Assembly (NCBI GenBank): GCA_014529385.2
Contig: CM043945.1
Coordinates: 95,828,112-95,892,111 of the forward strand
DNA from: Adiantum capillus-veneris
Taxonomy: Eukaryota; Streptophyta; Polypodiopsida; Polypodiales; Pteridaceae
Reading direction: 5' to 3'
Length of the DNA: 64,000 nt
Program-made: the position numbers and the translations under genes
Part shown: in pieces, positions 36,745-48,301 of the stretch
Layout of the letters: each line of letters opens with the position of its first letter
Position numbering within the stretch: position 1 is the stretch's first letter
Notes under the pieces: generated by a model
What the model saw: only the letters and a program-made list of their open reading frames with translations
What the model was told of the DNA's origin: nothing
Databases searched by the model: none

Positions 36745-38625
36745 GTGCTCCAGCTACCTGTAATGTAATCTCACATGACATCTATGACACTTTGTTGCCT
36801 CTTTTTAGTGTTGGATGTTCGAATGTTAATTCCAATGAGGCAAATGTACAGCCTATGGGGTTTTTTGAAAACGTTATAGATCAGCCTATTACTGATGTAG
36901 ATGTACTTGATGAGGAAAGAGCTACGAATGAGCAGGCTAGAGGTATGCCTAAATGGTTGATGCATACTTTGTGTGATAGTAAATCGGATGCACTTTTGTC
37001 TAGTCCTACTCATTATGGTTCTTGCAATGCATCTTATGCATCAGATTGTTATGCTTTGGTTGTGTCTAGCTTACATGATGTTTAGGAACCTCTGTCTTTT
37101 GATGAAGCACAAAATTCAAAAAATTGGATGGCAGCCATGCAATCAGAATATGATGCACTTATACAAAATGACACATGGACTTTATGTGGTTTGCATCCTG
37201 GCAAAAAGGCCATCGGTACAAAGTGGGTTTACAAGTTGAAACGCAAGCCGGATGGTGAGATTGATCGCATTAAGGCTTGACTTGTTGCAAAAGGTTATGC
37301 ACATAAAAAGGCATAAATTATGAAGAGACTTTTGTTGTATGACTACTATGAGCTTCTATGTGCATTTATAGCTCATTTTGGTTGGGATGTACATCAATCA
37401 GGCATTGTTACTGCTTTCTTGAAAGGTGACATATTTGAGGAAGTTTATGTAACACACCCTCACAATTTTGTCAAGAAAGGACAAGAGGATAAAGTGTGCA
37501 GCTATAAGAAAGCTTTGTATGGGTTGACGCAATATCCTCATGCTTGGTATACAAATACCTGACACTCATTTGGTCAAACGAGGCTTTCGTAAAACAATCC
37601 AACAAAAATCACATTGTATGTAAAGCGTGAGAGTGATGTACTTCTCATTGTGGTTCTCTATGTGGATGATCATTGGACCAAATGAGAGACATATTGCTGA
37701 ATTTAAGGACTGATTTGAATGCTACTTTCAAGATGAAAGATTTGGGATTGTTGCATCATTACCTGGGTATACAATTTAAGCGTTGTGATGGTGGTATTAA
37801 TAGCCTTGTGTCTAGAAAATTTACATAGAGACATTGCTATGTAAGTTTGGACTTGAGGATTGCAAACCTATTTCCACTCCCATTGAAACAGGTTTGAAGT
37901 TGAGTCTTCATGATGTTGGTGATCCTGTCGATGTCACTCTTTGCCAAACTGTTGTTGGCTGCCTCATTTATGTATGCAACATGAGGCCGGTTATTTAGTT
38001 TGCAGTCTCACCGGTCAACAAATTCATGCATAGCCCAGGGTCTAAGCATTGGCAGGCTGTCAAGAGTATTTTTATCTACTTGAGTGGCACTTTATATCTT
38101 GGCTATTTTATCCCAAGGGGAGATCATTACCGCCAGATTTACAGGCTTTTTCGGACTCAAATTGGGCTAGTTGTTTTGACAAACGAGTGTCCATGAGTGG
38201 TTTTTGTTTCATGCTTGGCAACTCATGTTTATCACGGTTGAGCAAGAAGCAATCTACTGTGGCCACTTTCATTTGTAAAGGTGAGTACACGGCAGTCTTC
38301 ACAGCTACAATTGAGTGTGTATGGCTTAGACACCTTATGGTTGATTTGGGTGTTGGATAGGACACTGCCAACACTATCTACAGTGAAAGTCAGAGTGCAT
38401 TGGCAGTTGCGAGGAACCCAATTTTTCATGCTCGCACAAAGCACATTTAGGTGCATTACCACTATGTCAGGGAGATGCTCTCACAGCAGGAGAGGTCAGC
38501 TTGGCTTATGTGCCAAGACAGGACAACCTTGGAGACCTTTTCACAAAGGCATTGTCTTGTGAGAAGTTTGAAGCTTTCCGCAAAGCTTTGGGCTTACTCC
38601 CCTTTGTGGATTGATCATGTCCTTG
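36745..38625 (+). pseudogene. Copia E reverse transcriptase-RNase H remnant
   Basis: Plus strand: DTLLPLFSVGCSNVNSNEAN, QPMGFFENVIDQPITD, NEQARGMPKWL, then RT text NWMAAMQSEYDALIQNDTWT, IGTKWVYKLKRKPDGEIDR, FGWDVHQSGIVTAFLKGDIF, KKALYGLTQYPHAWY, a damaged YVDDHW (about 37655). RNase H follows (SKKQSTVATFICKGEYTAVF, about 38230-38310), and the element terminus KFEAFRKALGLLPFVD near 38560-38610. It belongs to the same family as copia F (58780-58204 and 52650-51454). The 3' LTR is missing; after about 38625 gypsy 4 sequence follows. Several stops and small deletions. Confidence 0.85.
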
Positions 38626-38699
38626 GCTCCTTTTCAATAATCAACTACCTTATTCATTGGGACAATTTCTGCTTTGGTTTTCTCAAGATGATTTTGTTT

Positions 38700-41600
38700 C
38701 TTTAATATCGATCATGCGGTCATCTTTTTGAATGGATCTTCAATCCAATCTTTTCCAAAAAAAATCATTTGTCCCCACAAATATGGTTTAATTTTCAAAA
38801 TCTTCGCAAGAGAGATTGTGCATCTTATTGCAGAAGACATCAGATCATGTAAGCTTTTTGTATCCATCACTCGTGGAATAGAACTCTATTGTGATGGCAC
38901 AATTCTCACTTCAGATTTTGTTTCAATTCCCCTATAAAGGACGACAAAGTTCTGATGGTCGCCTATTTACTCTCCACAAATATCTTTGTTCTCCTGCATC
39001 ACCATATATGAAAATCTCTCGGATAGATCTCATGGTCCATGTTAATTTTAGGGATTGGTACTGACAATAATGTGGCACTTCCGCCTTTTCTGTTTTTAAT
39101 TGTCTCCCATAGTGAGTGTAGCAACGGCTCGTCTACTTCACAAATTGGCCGCAGCTCCAAGGATTTAGCGTCATCCGTTGTGTTTGTCACAATCCTTGTA
39201 GTCCATGGTTCTTCCTTTTCCTCTTTCGTAGGTTTGATTTTTCTATCAGGATTTTTATTGCATTTAATGAGCAGGTGATCCCTTCCACAACGGTCACAGA
39301 ATCTCAGATTTTAAGTTGTTCGCATGTGTTAGTTTCCTCACACGCCCCCGTTTTTACCTTTTCTAGCTCATGCATTACTAGCTCATGAGTTTTTAAACTT
39401 TTTTATTTTATCAAAGCTTGAGCAGCTTTTATGAGTTTTTTGCACATCTCCATGCATTTGGTTTCAAATTTAGGACGCGGATAGGTCATAAGTCTTTGTT
39501 CCAATGTTTGGTTGTTCTTCAATCTTGCCTCGTAGGCTTGTAGCATAGCATATAAATGTTCGTTCACCTTTTCCTCTAAGACTGATCCGCCAGAATCAAT
39601 CCTCGACTGTTTCGACCCTTTTGCATTTTTCTTACTCTCTTGTTCACGTCTAAGTTGTTCCCTTGTTTGGTTTAATTCCGTTTCCAAAGCTTTTTTTCCT
39701 TCAGTCTCTTTGCTTTCATTTTTTCCCGTTTGGCTTTCCATGATTTTCTTTGAGTCCTAACTGGCCCATTTCAAATTTGATTTGTTCAAGAAGTTTCAAA
39801 TCATCCACCACAAGTTAATCTTTTTCTATTTCCTAAGCTTGAACTTTAGTAACCACTTTGACTAGAATCGTTGGCTCAGACTCGGATCCTCTAATGCATC
39901 GTTAAATTCCCATAACATTAATAGTGGCCTTTCCCAAGTTGTTAGGATTCTTCGTACAGTTTTGAATCAATTAATATCTCCTACACCCATCACAAAATCC
40001 AAATTTTTTTGTTTGTTGACCTTTATGTGGACACTCTCGTGTCCAATGGTTGCCTCCACATTCATAGCGTCTGTCCTCTAGCTGGGCTACAGGTGGTACC
40101 CCCATTGGCTGGCCTCCCTTAGGAGGGTATCCCATAAGCTTGTAGTTCTGGTTTGCTATAAACATGAGCGTGTTTTCATCCATCGTGAATTTATTTTTGG
40201 TAGTTTGAGCCACATATGAAGGTTCAATAGCTTCAAGAGTGTTAGCTCAAAATGGACTTTTCTCATTGGTATAGGCTACCCCGTTTGTCTCCCTCACATG
40301 GCTTTTGACGGTTCCTCATAGTAAACAGTTGGTGGCATCATCAATTGAGTTATGATTGTCTCCATTGGCTGCACATAATGGCTGCACATAATGTACAATA
40401 GCCCTATTATCATGAGGCAAAGGCAGTTATTGTCCCAACACAGGTTGCAGTTTGTCCCCTCCTTGTACTACATTGTTGGGTTCGATCTCATACCTTGGAG
40501 GTGGTGTCAATTTTTGTATTGTTGACAATCCATACGGCCTTTCCCTCACGTAATTCCGGTTATAAAAGCACTCACTAGTGTCATGGTTTGTGTATTTCTC
40601 CTTAGCGGCACACCACTTTAACACTTTTGGAGCATTGACTACTTGTGGTTGCTGCGGCCTCGATTTGGGGTTTTGTCCATAGGTTTGATTCATTCTGTGG
40701 ACCACTTCTTCGACTAGTTAATCTACATTTTGTGTGATTGAAACAGGAGCACTACGTTTTGCAGCTGACTCATGGTGGTAGAGGAGGCACTGCTGGTGTT
40801 TGTCTCTACGTCTTCACCTCCTTGTATGTTTTTCAATTTTCAACCAGGTACAATGCTTCCCTAGTGACTTGTTCAAATGTTGTGCATGCCTTTAAGTGTA
40901 ACTCCTTTTTGAGGGTTTTTTTTCTCAAGCCCTCGATAAAGAGAACCGATAAGCGGATCTCGTATGTTAATTCTTGCATTGGACACAGTTTGATGTATTT
41001 CTTGAAGCAAAGTCAATCTTCTTTCACCTTTTCATTTTCCTTTTGTTTAAAGACATAAATTTGAGAAACTGTGTTATGTCTGATTCCCCTCTTAGAGAAT
41101 TCCTTGGCAAACTTTCCTAGGAGTTGATCAATGTTTAGGAAATCTCTACTATTTAGTGGCTAGAACCAAATCAATGCCGTTCCCTCCAATGTTAAACAAA
41201 ATCCCTCGTATTGTGTGCAAAAATACAATACGTACTCCGCTATTAAGACTCTCTATGGATCCCCAAATCCACTCTACTTCTTTGTCACACACTTAGCCAC
41301 CTGAGAAGGTCACATTCTTTGAGTTTCGACTACCATTCTCGTCATTCTAGGTTTTTCTACCATTATATCTCTCGTCTCGTAACCACTGATAGGTGCTCTA
41401 GAAGGGGTTCGATTAGTCACCCTTCTCTTATGTTTTACATCCCGACTTTCGGTTCTGATTTTCGACACCATTGTGTTGAAAATTGTGTTTGGAATATCAC
41501 TACCTTGATGTATAGACATAGCAACCTAGGAATCCAAGGATCCCATTGGTCTCAATTCAGAGAGATGTGGTCGACTGAAAGAGTCCCACATTAGATTTCA

Positions 41601-42440
41601 AAGGACTCACTCTCGTAGTTCTTGGTCATGTTGTTTCTGAAACAGTAGGTTTGTGCATGCTAGGGGTGACATAGTAGTGATGGAGTGACCCCCCAAAGTA
41701 CATATATCCCTCAAGCTCATTACAAATCACTGCCAAATACTTCTGGCCATACTTAACATGACTATCTGCATATCTCTATTAGCTTCATATATAAATACAT
41801 ACAAGCATTTTTGTTCCATTAACTCCCTCACATTAGGTTCCTCACACTTGTAATAGAGCATTTGCTCTCCGTTATCATACTTATATAAGCCAACATGCGT
41901 GTTGTTAGTGTTGACAGGAGTAGCTACATTTACTCGTCTTAGCTTGGCATCAGGAATGTCGAGCTTCGGTGGCTTCTCCTCACGCTCTACATCAACCTTT
42001 TCTTTTGTGCATATTAATCCCCAGTTGTCCACAATAAAGGGATTAAGCACAACGACATACATGTTTCCCTCTTCACCAAAATATCGATAGTCGCTATAAT
42101 CTACGGGGCCTCTCTTCAATTTTAACACAGTAACAATCCACACCAACTTTATAGATTTGAGCACCCCGCTCATTTTCAAAACTAATATCGCAGGTGCAAA
42201 AGTTTCAGGTTTGGTGCGGGCTGCGATGGTCCCGCTCCATTTTTGGTTTCTTCCTTGAGACTCACACTTTTGGATCCCTCAATCATATAGGTATATGATC
42301 TCTGAGAAGAAGTATGACACAGACTTTCCTCCAAGATTGGCTTTAAGGTAGGTATGGTCTCTTGATTGACACTACCCTCGGTTGAAATATGGCTTGATTG
42401 GTCTCTATTGCTAGGTTTCTACTTTGATAAAGTCTGCATG
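38700..42440 (-). pseudogene. Gypsy 4: gag region of a gypsy resembling gypsy 3
   Basis: Starts near MQTLSK at about 42440. The best block is 41727-42179, a 150-residue uninterrupted frame with KRGPVDYSDYRYFGEEGNMY and LRRVNVATPVNTNNTHVGLY. Further left: FSTIQKLTPPPRYEIEP-type text (40427-40705), a knuckle-like RYECGGNHWTRECPHKG (about 40030-40080), a coiled-coil, Gln/Lys-rich stretch (39403-39741) and PKINMDHEIYPRDFHIW (39000-39060). It is broken by many stops. I read it as the gag half of a fern-type gypsy related to gypsy 3; that link is inference. Confidence 0.55.
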
Positions 42441-42649
42441 ATTACAAATACATCAAGAAAATGAAGCTTGCAACCCTGAAATGTTAGCTTTTATAGTGCA
42501 TTTAGCCCTTCAATCAAGAGCTAATTACTACAACTCTGACTCCCAGAACCTATACAAAAATCACTTGGTGGCTATAGCTTTACAACCACTAGGTTAGTCA
42601 AAATCTACTGGAATCAAGATTTTATCAAACTTTTGACACAAAATCCTAT

Positions 42650-43500
42650 TTTGCTTGTAATATGTACAAATCATCTCCAAGTTGAATTTTGAAAAAAGTA
42701 GAAGTACTTAAGTGGCACACATGATGGCCTCAAGCCAAAACAAATGCGGCAAAGCTTGACTTTTCACCATACATCGTGCCATTTCCAAAGGTGACCTATT
42801 TTTTCTCTCAATAACACCATTTTTTGTAGAGGTGCATAAGGCATTATAATTGGTGTTTTATCCCACGACTAGCCAAAATATGCATTAATTTCCTGAGACA
42901 TATACTCTCCACCTCGATTACAACGAAGGGTGCCCATAGTACATTTCGAGACATTTTCAGCCATAGCCAAAAAAAAAATTGAAGCACAAAAACACTTTGG
43001 ACTTTGCCTTAAGCGGATACACCACCATGCATGCCTTGAGTAATCATCAATGAAAGTCACGAAGTAAACGTAATTTCCCAAGGACGCAGTTTGCATGGGT
43101 CCACAAACATCACTATGCACAAGTTGTAACTTGCATGTGGCCCTAACTGAACCATCCTCTGGAAACTTTGAATGATGCATCCTATCCAAAATATAGCCTT
43201 CACAAACATGTTTGACAGGTGCTTCAAGAGGCGGCACAAAAGCAACCATACCAGATTTCTGCAAATGCAACAAACTAGCGAAATTTAGATGCCAAAGTTT
43301 TGCACCTAAAATAGCCTTAGAATCCACAACAGCATTTGCAAAATTTTGCCCACACTTGTGATACAAAGTGAGATTATACACCCCACGACACAAAATGCCA
43401 GATGCAACAATTTCATCACCGAAATTGAGATCATAAACTGTACATCTATCATCCATAAATTTGACAACAAGACCAAGTCTAGCAACTGCAGATACACACA
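42650..43500 (-). pseudogene. Copia B pre-integrase and integrase core
   Basis: Frame 42869-43741 reads GAG-preintegrase (ILGAKLWHLNFASLLHLQKS), CEGYILDRMHHSKFPEDG, LVHSDVCGPMQTASLGNYVY with FIDDYSRHAW (first catalytic Asp region) and TLRCNRGGEYMSQE (second Asp replaced: N-R-G-G-E-Y where D-N/R-G-G-E is usual). Past 42869 the frame breaks, but traces of the third catalytic region (ERKNRTL-like) extend to about 42650. RT and RNase H are absent, so the copy is 3'-truncated. Confidence 0.85.
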
Positions 43501-44009
43501 AAAGGTTCTTTTTTATCCCTGGTACATGCAATGCATCAACAAGTTTGAAAGAGCTGTTATTTGCAGTAGTAAGCACAATCTTTCCATCTCCCTTGACTGG
43601 ATAAGAGGCATTGTTAGCACAAGTGACTGAATTCCCATGAGGGACATCCTCGAGAGAGTTAAACAAGTCACGATGAGAGGTAATGTGCTTTGTAGCACTA
43701 ATGTCAAAGTACCACACTTGAGCATCTGCTGCAACTAACAAACATGCATTATGGACAAAAGGTCCTTTTTTATTTCAGGTATATACAATGCATCAAAAAG
43801 TGTGAACGAGCTTCCATTTGTAGTAGTAAGCACAATCTTTCCATCTCCCTTGTCTAGATAAGAGCATTGTTAGCACAGGTGATTGAATTCCCATGAGGGA
43901 CAATCTCGAGAGAGGTCAACAAGTCACGATGAGAGGTAATGTGCTTTGTAGCACTAATGTCAAAATACCACACTTGAGCTTCTGCAAATGACAAACATGC
44001 ATCAAGGAC
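43501..44009 (-). repeat. Tandem duplication of the copia B protease segment (2 x ~257 bp)
   Basis: Unit 43501-43757 is repeated at 43758-44009 with small differences. Both begin AAAGGT(T/C)CTTTTTTAT. Each encodes a retropepsin-like segment: the left copy reads VWYFDISATKHITSHRDLF, where D-I-S-A stands in place of the usual D-S-G-A. A third AAAGG start at 44010 is followed by unrelated sequence. Confidence 0.92.
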
Positions 44010-45062
44010 AAAAGGATTATAAGTGCACTATGCACTATGCACTAAAAGCCCATTCTTCATCAACATCAGCATCAGAGTCTCCTTTCACAAAAAAGACTCA
44101 ACAATGGCTGCATTTGTAGTGGAACCTACATTAGTAGTGGAACTAGCCTCTTTCTTCTTAGCCTCTTTGGCCTTCAACTTAGGACACTTCTTGATCAAGT
44201 GATAATTAGATTTACAATAATGGCAATGCATCTTGTTTTTTCCCTTATCACCAAAATTCCTAGACGATTTGCTGCCAGCAGAAGCATTAGGAACATGTGA
44301 TTTTCCGCTCGCAGAAGAACCATGAGAAGTGGCTACATTACGTTACCACCTTTTCTTTGAGTAGCGATAGAGGCCTATTCAACTGCACGATGTCTAGTCC
44401 TACATTTTTTGGAAAGTGACTCTTGCAATAGCAATGTGCATAATGCATCAAACTTGACAACTTCTGGATTTCCTTGGATCATGAGTCTCCAAGTAATAGC
44501 AAAAAGTCTGGTAAGAATCTGGCAAAGCATCAAGAATAGTCTGCACAAGGGAACTGCAAAAAATGACTTTGCCTGGAGAAAAAAGTTACTCATTTATATC
44601 CTTGACACCAGCAAGAAAAGTTTCCATATCAACTTCCTCATGCATAATCTTTGAATCGAGCTCTTTATGCAGCAATGCAATTTTTGCATCATTGCGACTT
44701 GCATAAAGGCCAACCAAAATATGGCAAGCCTGCTTTGCAAAATTCTCTAAACAAATATAGGGAGTAGTTGTACGTTTTACAAACAATGCAATCAATGCAT
44801 GAGGTTGCGCATCTTTTACATCCCAACGAGATTGCTCAGCCATAGGCAAAACAGCTCTGGCAGCAACAATCATGCCACCAAAACTTGCAACATCACCTAC
44901 ATCTTGAGAACCAAGACGTACATAAATGCCCTCCGCAATATTCAAACACCCTTTGACACAAGGACATGTTGCATCATATAAGCCCACATAGGGTAATTTT
45001 CCCCATTCCAATCTATCCTCAGCAGGAAACATCTTGAAGGCATCTATGTTGTTGTCATCCAT
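44010..45062 (-). pseudogene. Copia B gag
   Basis: ATG 45060-45062 (MDDNNIDAFKMFPAEDRLEW). Continues EQSRWDVKDAQPHAL, KIALLHKELDSKIMHEEVDM, METFLAGVKDINE; a shift; RLFAITWRLMIQGNPEVVKF; then the knuckle CHYCKSNYHLIKKC at about 44180-44235, Lys-rich linker, and a partial protease. The first stop falls near 44586. It is homologous to copia A gag throughout. Confidence 0.88.
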
Positions 45063-45424
45063 GGAAAATGCTACACCTGATGTGAAAATTGCTTGAAAAG
45101 AGGAGAAACAAAGTGGGAACAACACGTGCTATATAGCACAAACCATAGAAGATTGTAAGGGACTTGTTATGAAAAAAATGGCATTGATAGAATTTTTGCA
45201 AAAAATGACAAAATTGCCTATGCAATACCGCTTGTAGTGGGAACAAAGACCGAAATGAGCAAGAATCAGAAATCTAAGCAACCTGCTATTGCTTACGAAA
45301 GCTCACAAATATCTGAGTACAAATATACGTCGACCTGCTAACGCTCACCAAAGCTCACAGAATTCGGAGAAAGTGAGCGAGTACGTGTTGGAGCTGATGG
45401 TGACTAAGCCCGAGAGGATGCAAC

Positions 45425-45438
45425 CTGCTCTGATACCA
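45425..45438 (-). promoter_or_regulatory. Copia B primer-binding site
   Basis: The minus strand reads TGGTATCAGAGCAG, complementary to plant initiator Met-tRNA, two bases inside the LTR end at 45441. Better preserved than the copia A site. Confidence 0.93.
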
Positions 45439-45440
45439 AT

Positions 45441-45662
45441 TTTTGGAATCAGGGTTGCAAGAAAAGCACACACATCTTGGAGAAGACAAAGGAAGCTCAA
45501 GGCACACAAAAAAGAGTATATTACTTAGTGTGCACTGAAAAGATAAGATAGCCCTAGAGTGATGGACGTATATACAAATGCACAAGGGAAAAAACCTCCT
45601 AGTGAGGGAAAAAATGCCCCGACGGTATTCACACACATCACTACCACATGTTTATGGTAACA
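45441..45662 (-). repeat. Copia B 5' LTR (222 bp)
   Basis: Minus strand starts TGTTACCATAAACATGTGG at 45662. It ends ...TTCCAAAA at 45441, where the other copies end CCAACA or TCAACA, so the terminal CA is mutated. TATATA at 45569-45574 lines up with the other LTRs. Confidence 0.92.
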
Positions 45663-45699
45663 ATTGCAGTAGTGATGGCCATTGGACTTTCAGAGCAAA

Positions 45700-45869
45700 G
45701 AATGATATGTAACCTTGGAACATACATATTTGTCTCATGATAAGTTTGAAGCTTTCGACAAAGCTTTGGGCTTACTCCCCTTTGTGGAACAATCATGTCC
45801 TTAGGGCATGGCACTTCCCTATACTCTAGGTGTCATCTCTCGTTCACTGCATCACTCCCAAGGGGGATT
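45700..45869 (+). pseudogene. Copia C terminal coding piece and polypurine tract
   Basis: Encodes KFEAFDKALGLLPFVEQSCP, the family C-terminus also seen at 38560. A CCCAAGGGGGATT polypurine tract (45858-45869) immediately precedes the 3' LTR. All upstream coding sequence is missing. Confidence 0.85.
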
Positions 45870-46098
45870 TGTTACCATATACATGTGGTAGTGATGTGTG
45901 TGAACACACTTAGGACCGCCGGGTCATTTTTTCCCTCACAAGGAGTCATTTTCCCCCGTACATTGTATATACGCCCATCACTCTAGGGCTATCTTATCTT
46001 TTTATTGCACACTAAGTAATACACTCTCTGTTGTGTTCCTTGAGCTTCCTTCATCTATTCCAAGTTTTGTGTGTTTTCCTGCAACCGTAGTTCCAACA
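45870..46098 (+). repeat. Copia C 3' LTR (229 bp)
   Basis: TGTTACCATATACATGTGG ... GTAGTTCCAACA; same length and nearly the same sequence as the copia A 5' LTR. Preceded by a polypurine tract, so it is a 3' LTR. TATATA at 45966-45971. The following bases AGATG begin gypsy 5 RNase H sequence, showing that copia C lies within gypsy 5. Confidence 0.95.
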
Positions 46099-47700
46099 AG
46101 ATGCTAGCAATCAAGTTATTGGGGCAGTTCTTCTCCAAGAAGACATAGCAACTTCTTTTGGGAGCAAGAAACTCGATTCTACACGTAGATTATTTTGCCT
46201 ATGAAAGAGAAGTCTATGCCATCGAGTTCACTCTAAAAATGTGGAGCTCAATTTGAAATAATGTTTGACCACCATGAAAGTATAAAGTGGATTACACAAC
46301 TATGTGACTTGAAGGGTTGAAAGGTTAGGTGGGGTGAGATTATGAAGGAGTATGATGCAAAGCTCTGGTATTATAAGGGACGATACAATGTGGTAGTTAA
46401 TGCTCTTGGTAGAATGTCTGAGATCAAATCTTTTATATTAGCAAGACTTATAAGTGATTTTATGGAATCTCTAAAGGGTATATTTGAGCATGATGATGCA
46501 TACTCTAAGGTGTGGTGCCATGGCAAAAGGAGGGATTCTTCTCACTCCAAGGCTGGTAGTGTGTCTACTTCCTCCACACTTGGCTCTCCTCTTTTGATGA
46601 GTTGTATAGATGAAATATTTTTTCCATAGATGATGGGTACCTACTACACAAGGGGAGAGTTATTGTACTAAATGATGGACGTAGACATTTGGCACCAAAT
46701 TCTCTTGTGTGTCATGAAAATTCTAGTGCACCGTACCCATGCATAAAGAAGACTTATACACTTGTATGACAACAATTTCACTGGACAGGTTTACATGGGT
46801 ATGCTCAAGAATATGTCTTTCACTACCAAAAATGTCAAGTAAACATAGCAAAGTACCTAAAGGCAATCCCAATATAGGGCACCCAGGCATAACGAAGACT
46901 TATGCACTCATATGAAGACAATTCTACTAGCAAGGTTTACATGGGTATATTCAAAATTATACCTTGCACTTCAAAAAATTTCAAGTTATTAAAGCAAAGT
47001 GCCTAAAGGTAGGAGGTCTCTTGCATCCTTTGTAGATTCCCAATGGTAAATGGGAGAATATCTTGATGGTTGGATAGTGGGACTACCAACCACCGTACAC
47101 TGCCATGATTCAGGATGGGTGATTGTAGATAGATTGACTAAACTTTTTAAGTCTATTTCAACCAAATCCACTATGAAAACTCCAAAGATAGCGAAGTATT
47201 GATATTGATTGTATGGACTGCCTAGCAATATTTTAAGTGATTGTGATTCCAAGAAGCACAATGCCAATACAAGAAGTATGTTGTGAGAAACATTGGCAAA
47301 TCACCTTCATGGAGGGAGAGAGTTATTCTTACATATGCCAAAGCATTTAAAAAATCTAAAAATTCATCCTAAACCTAAGTTATCTCCTAGATATTGTGGT
47401 CCATTCAAAATACTAAAGCAGGTTGGCGATATGGCCTACAAAATTTCTTTACCAGACAACTCTTGTATTCATCCAGTTTTTCATGTAAGTTGTTCACATG
47501 AACTCTTGTGTCGTGATGACAATGTCATTGATCATCATGTTTTGGTTCATTTTATTGAGCCTCCAATCCATCCGCATGAATTCAATTGCATTCTAGACTA
47601 TCACGATTTACGAACTCCACGTCATGTGCATTGCGAAGCATTAGTTAAGTAACAAGATTGACCTGAAGAAGGCACCACTTGGGAAAATATTAGTGCTTAG
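46099..47700 (+). pseudogene. Gypsy 5: chromovirus RNase H-integrase-chromodomain remnant
   Basis: Starts mid-domain at DASNQVIGAVLLQED (RNase H), then EREVYAIEFTL, YNVVVNALGRMSEIKS, an integrase zinc module present twice (46735-46880 and 46881-47013), GLPTTVHCHDSGWVIVDRLT (core start), then a deletion to GGRELFLHMPKHLKN and KLSPRYCGPFKILKQVGDMA. Then IHPVFHVSCSHELLCRDDNV and a chromodomain-like end (YHDLRTPRHVHCEALVK; EEGTTWENIS). Many stops. The chromodomain in this family directs integration to heterochromatin. The catalytic core is mostly deleted. Confidence 0.85.
46735..47013 (+). repeat. Tandem duplication of the gypsy 5 zinc-binding module
   Basis: Two divergent copies, 146 bp apart: GCATAAAGAAGACTTATACA at 46741 and GCATAACGAAGACTTATGCA at 46887. 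Both contain a shared AGGTTTACATGGGTAT segment and a GCCTAAAGG-like end. Confidence 0.9.
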
Positions 47701-47878
47701 AAATAAATACTCCACTTTTGTTTTTGAGGACAAAATCTCTTCTCCAAGGGGGGTTTATGTGAGGCCCTATAGGCGGGCAAGACTCAAGTGGGGAACCTAG
47801 CACAGGGGATGCATATGAGTAGGTGTTAGCGGGTCGCGGCAATGGAATTCTACAACATAGCTTTCTGGCACTAACATA
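47701..47878 (+). repeat. Gypsy 5 3' end: polypurine tract and start of possible 3' LTR
   Basis: CAAGGGGGGTTTA at 47746-47758 follows the chromodomain end and looks like a polypurine tract. The next bases TGTGAGGCCCTATAGG (from 47758) may begin the 3' LTR. The LTR end could not be located. Confidence 0.5.
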
Positions 47879-48301
47879 ATGTCAATACTCAGGGAAGAGA
47901 TTCGGATGGTGCACAGAATCTCTTTAGGGTGTCAACCTAAAGAAGTGAACCTACGATATGATGATATCTCTAACACTAGCAAATCTATCACTCTTGGATT
48001 AGGAAACCTGCATATGTCCTATGTTATCACACTTAGTCATCAACACATTGCGGCACTCGAACAAAGTCCAAATGCTACGAAACTTTGGGAGGAGGTCTAC
48101 GAACACTTGGGGACATTAACCTACCAAGATTGGTTGCAATCCGATAAGGTACCAAAATCATCATCCATCATGATCAAGGTCCTGGAAACTGCAATAGAAC
48201 ATACCAAAAAGGTTGCCCTATGGTCTAGGAATATTCTTCTATGGTCGAAATGTCAAAAAATAGTCATTAATGCACTCAAAACAACAGATTTAGCCTACTA
48301 A
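47879..48301 (+). CDS. Open frame of 140 codons, unrecognised
   Basis: MSILREEIRMVHRISLGCQP... to KTTDLAY. No motif, signal peptide or membrane segment is apparent; mixed helix-forming composition. It lies just past the gypsy 5 3' end and may be chance, part of an LTR, or a decayed coding piece. No function is proposed. Confidence 0.25.
   Translation: MSILREEIRMVHRISLGCQPKEVNLRYDDISNTSKSITLGLGNLHMSYVITLSHQHIAALEQSPNATKLWEEVYEHLGTLTYQDWLQSDKVPKSSSIMIKVLETAIEHTKKVALWSRNILLWSKCQKIVINALKTTDLAY

Noticed and set aside
47879-48301. Host gene candidate
   Set aside because: No splice context, no domain, and position right after a retroelement end; kept only as a low-confidence open frame.
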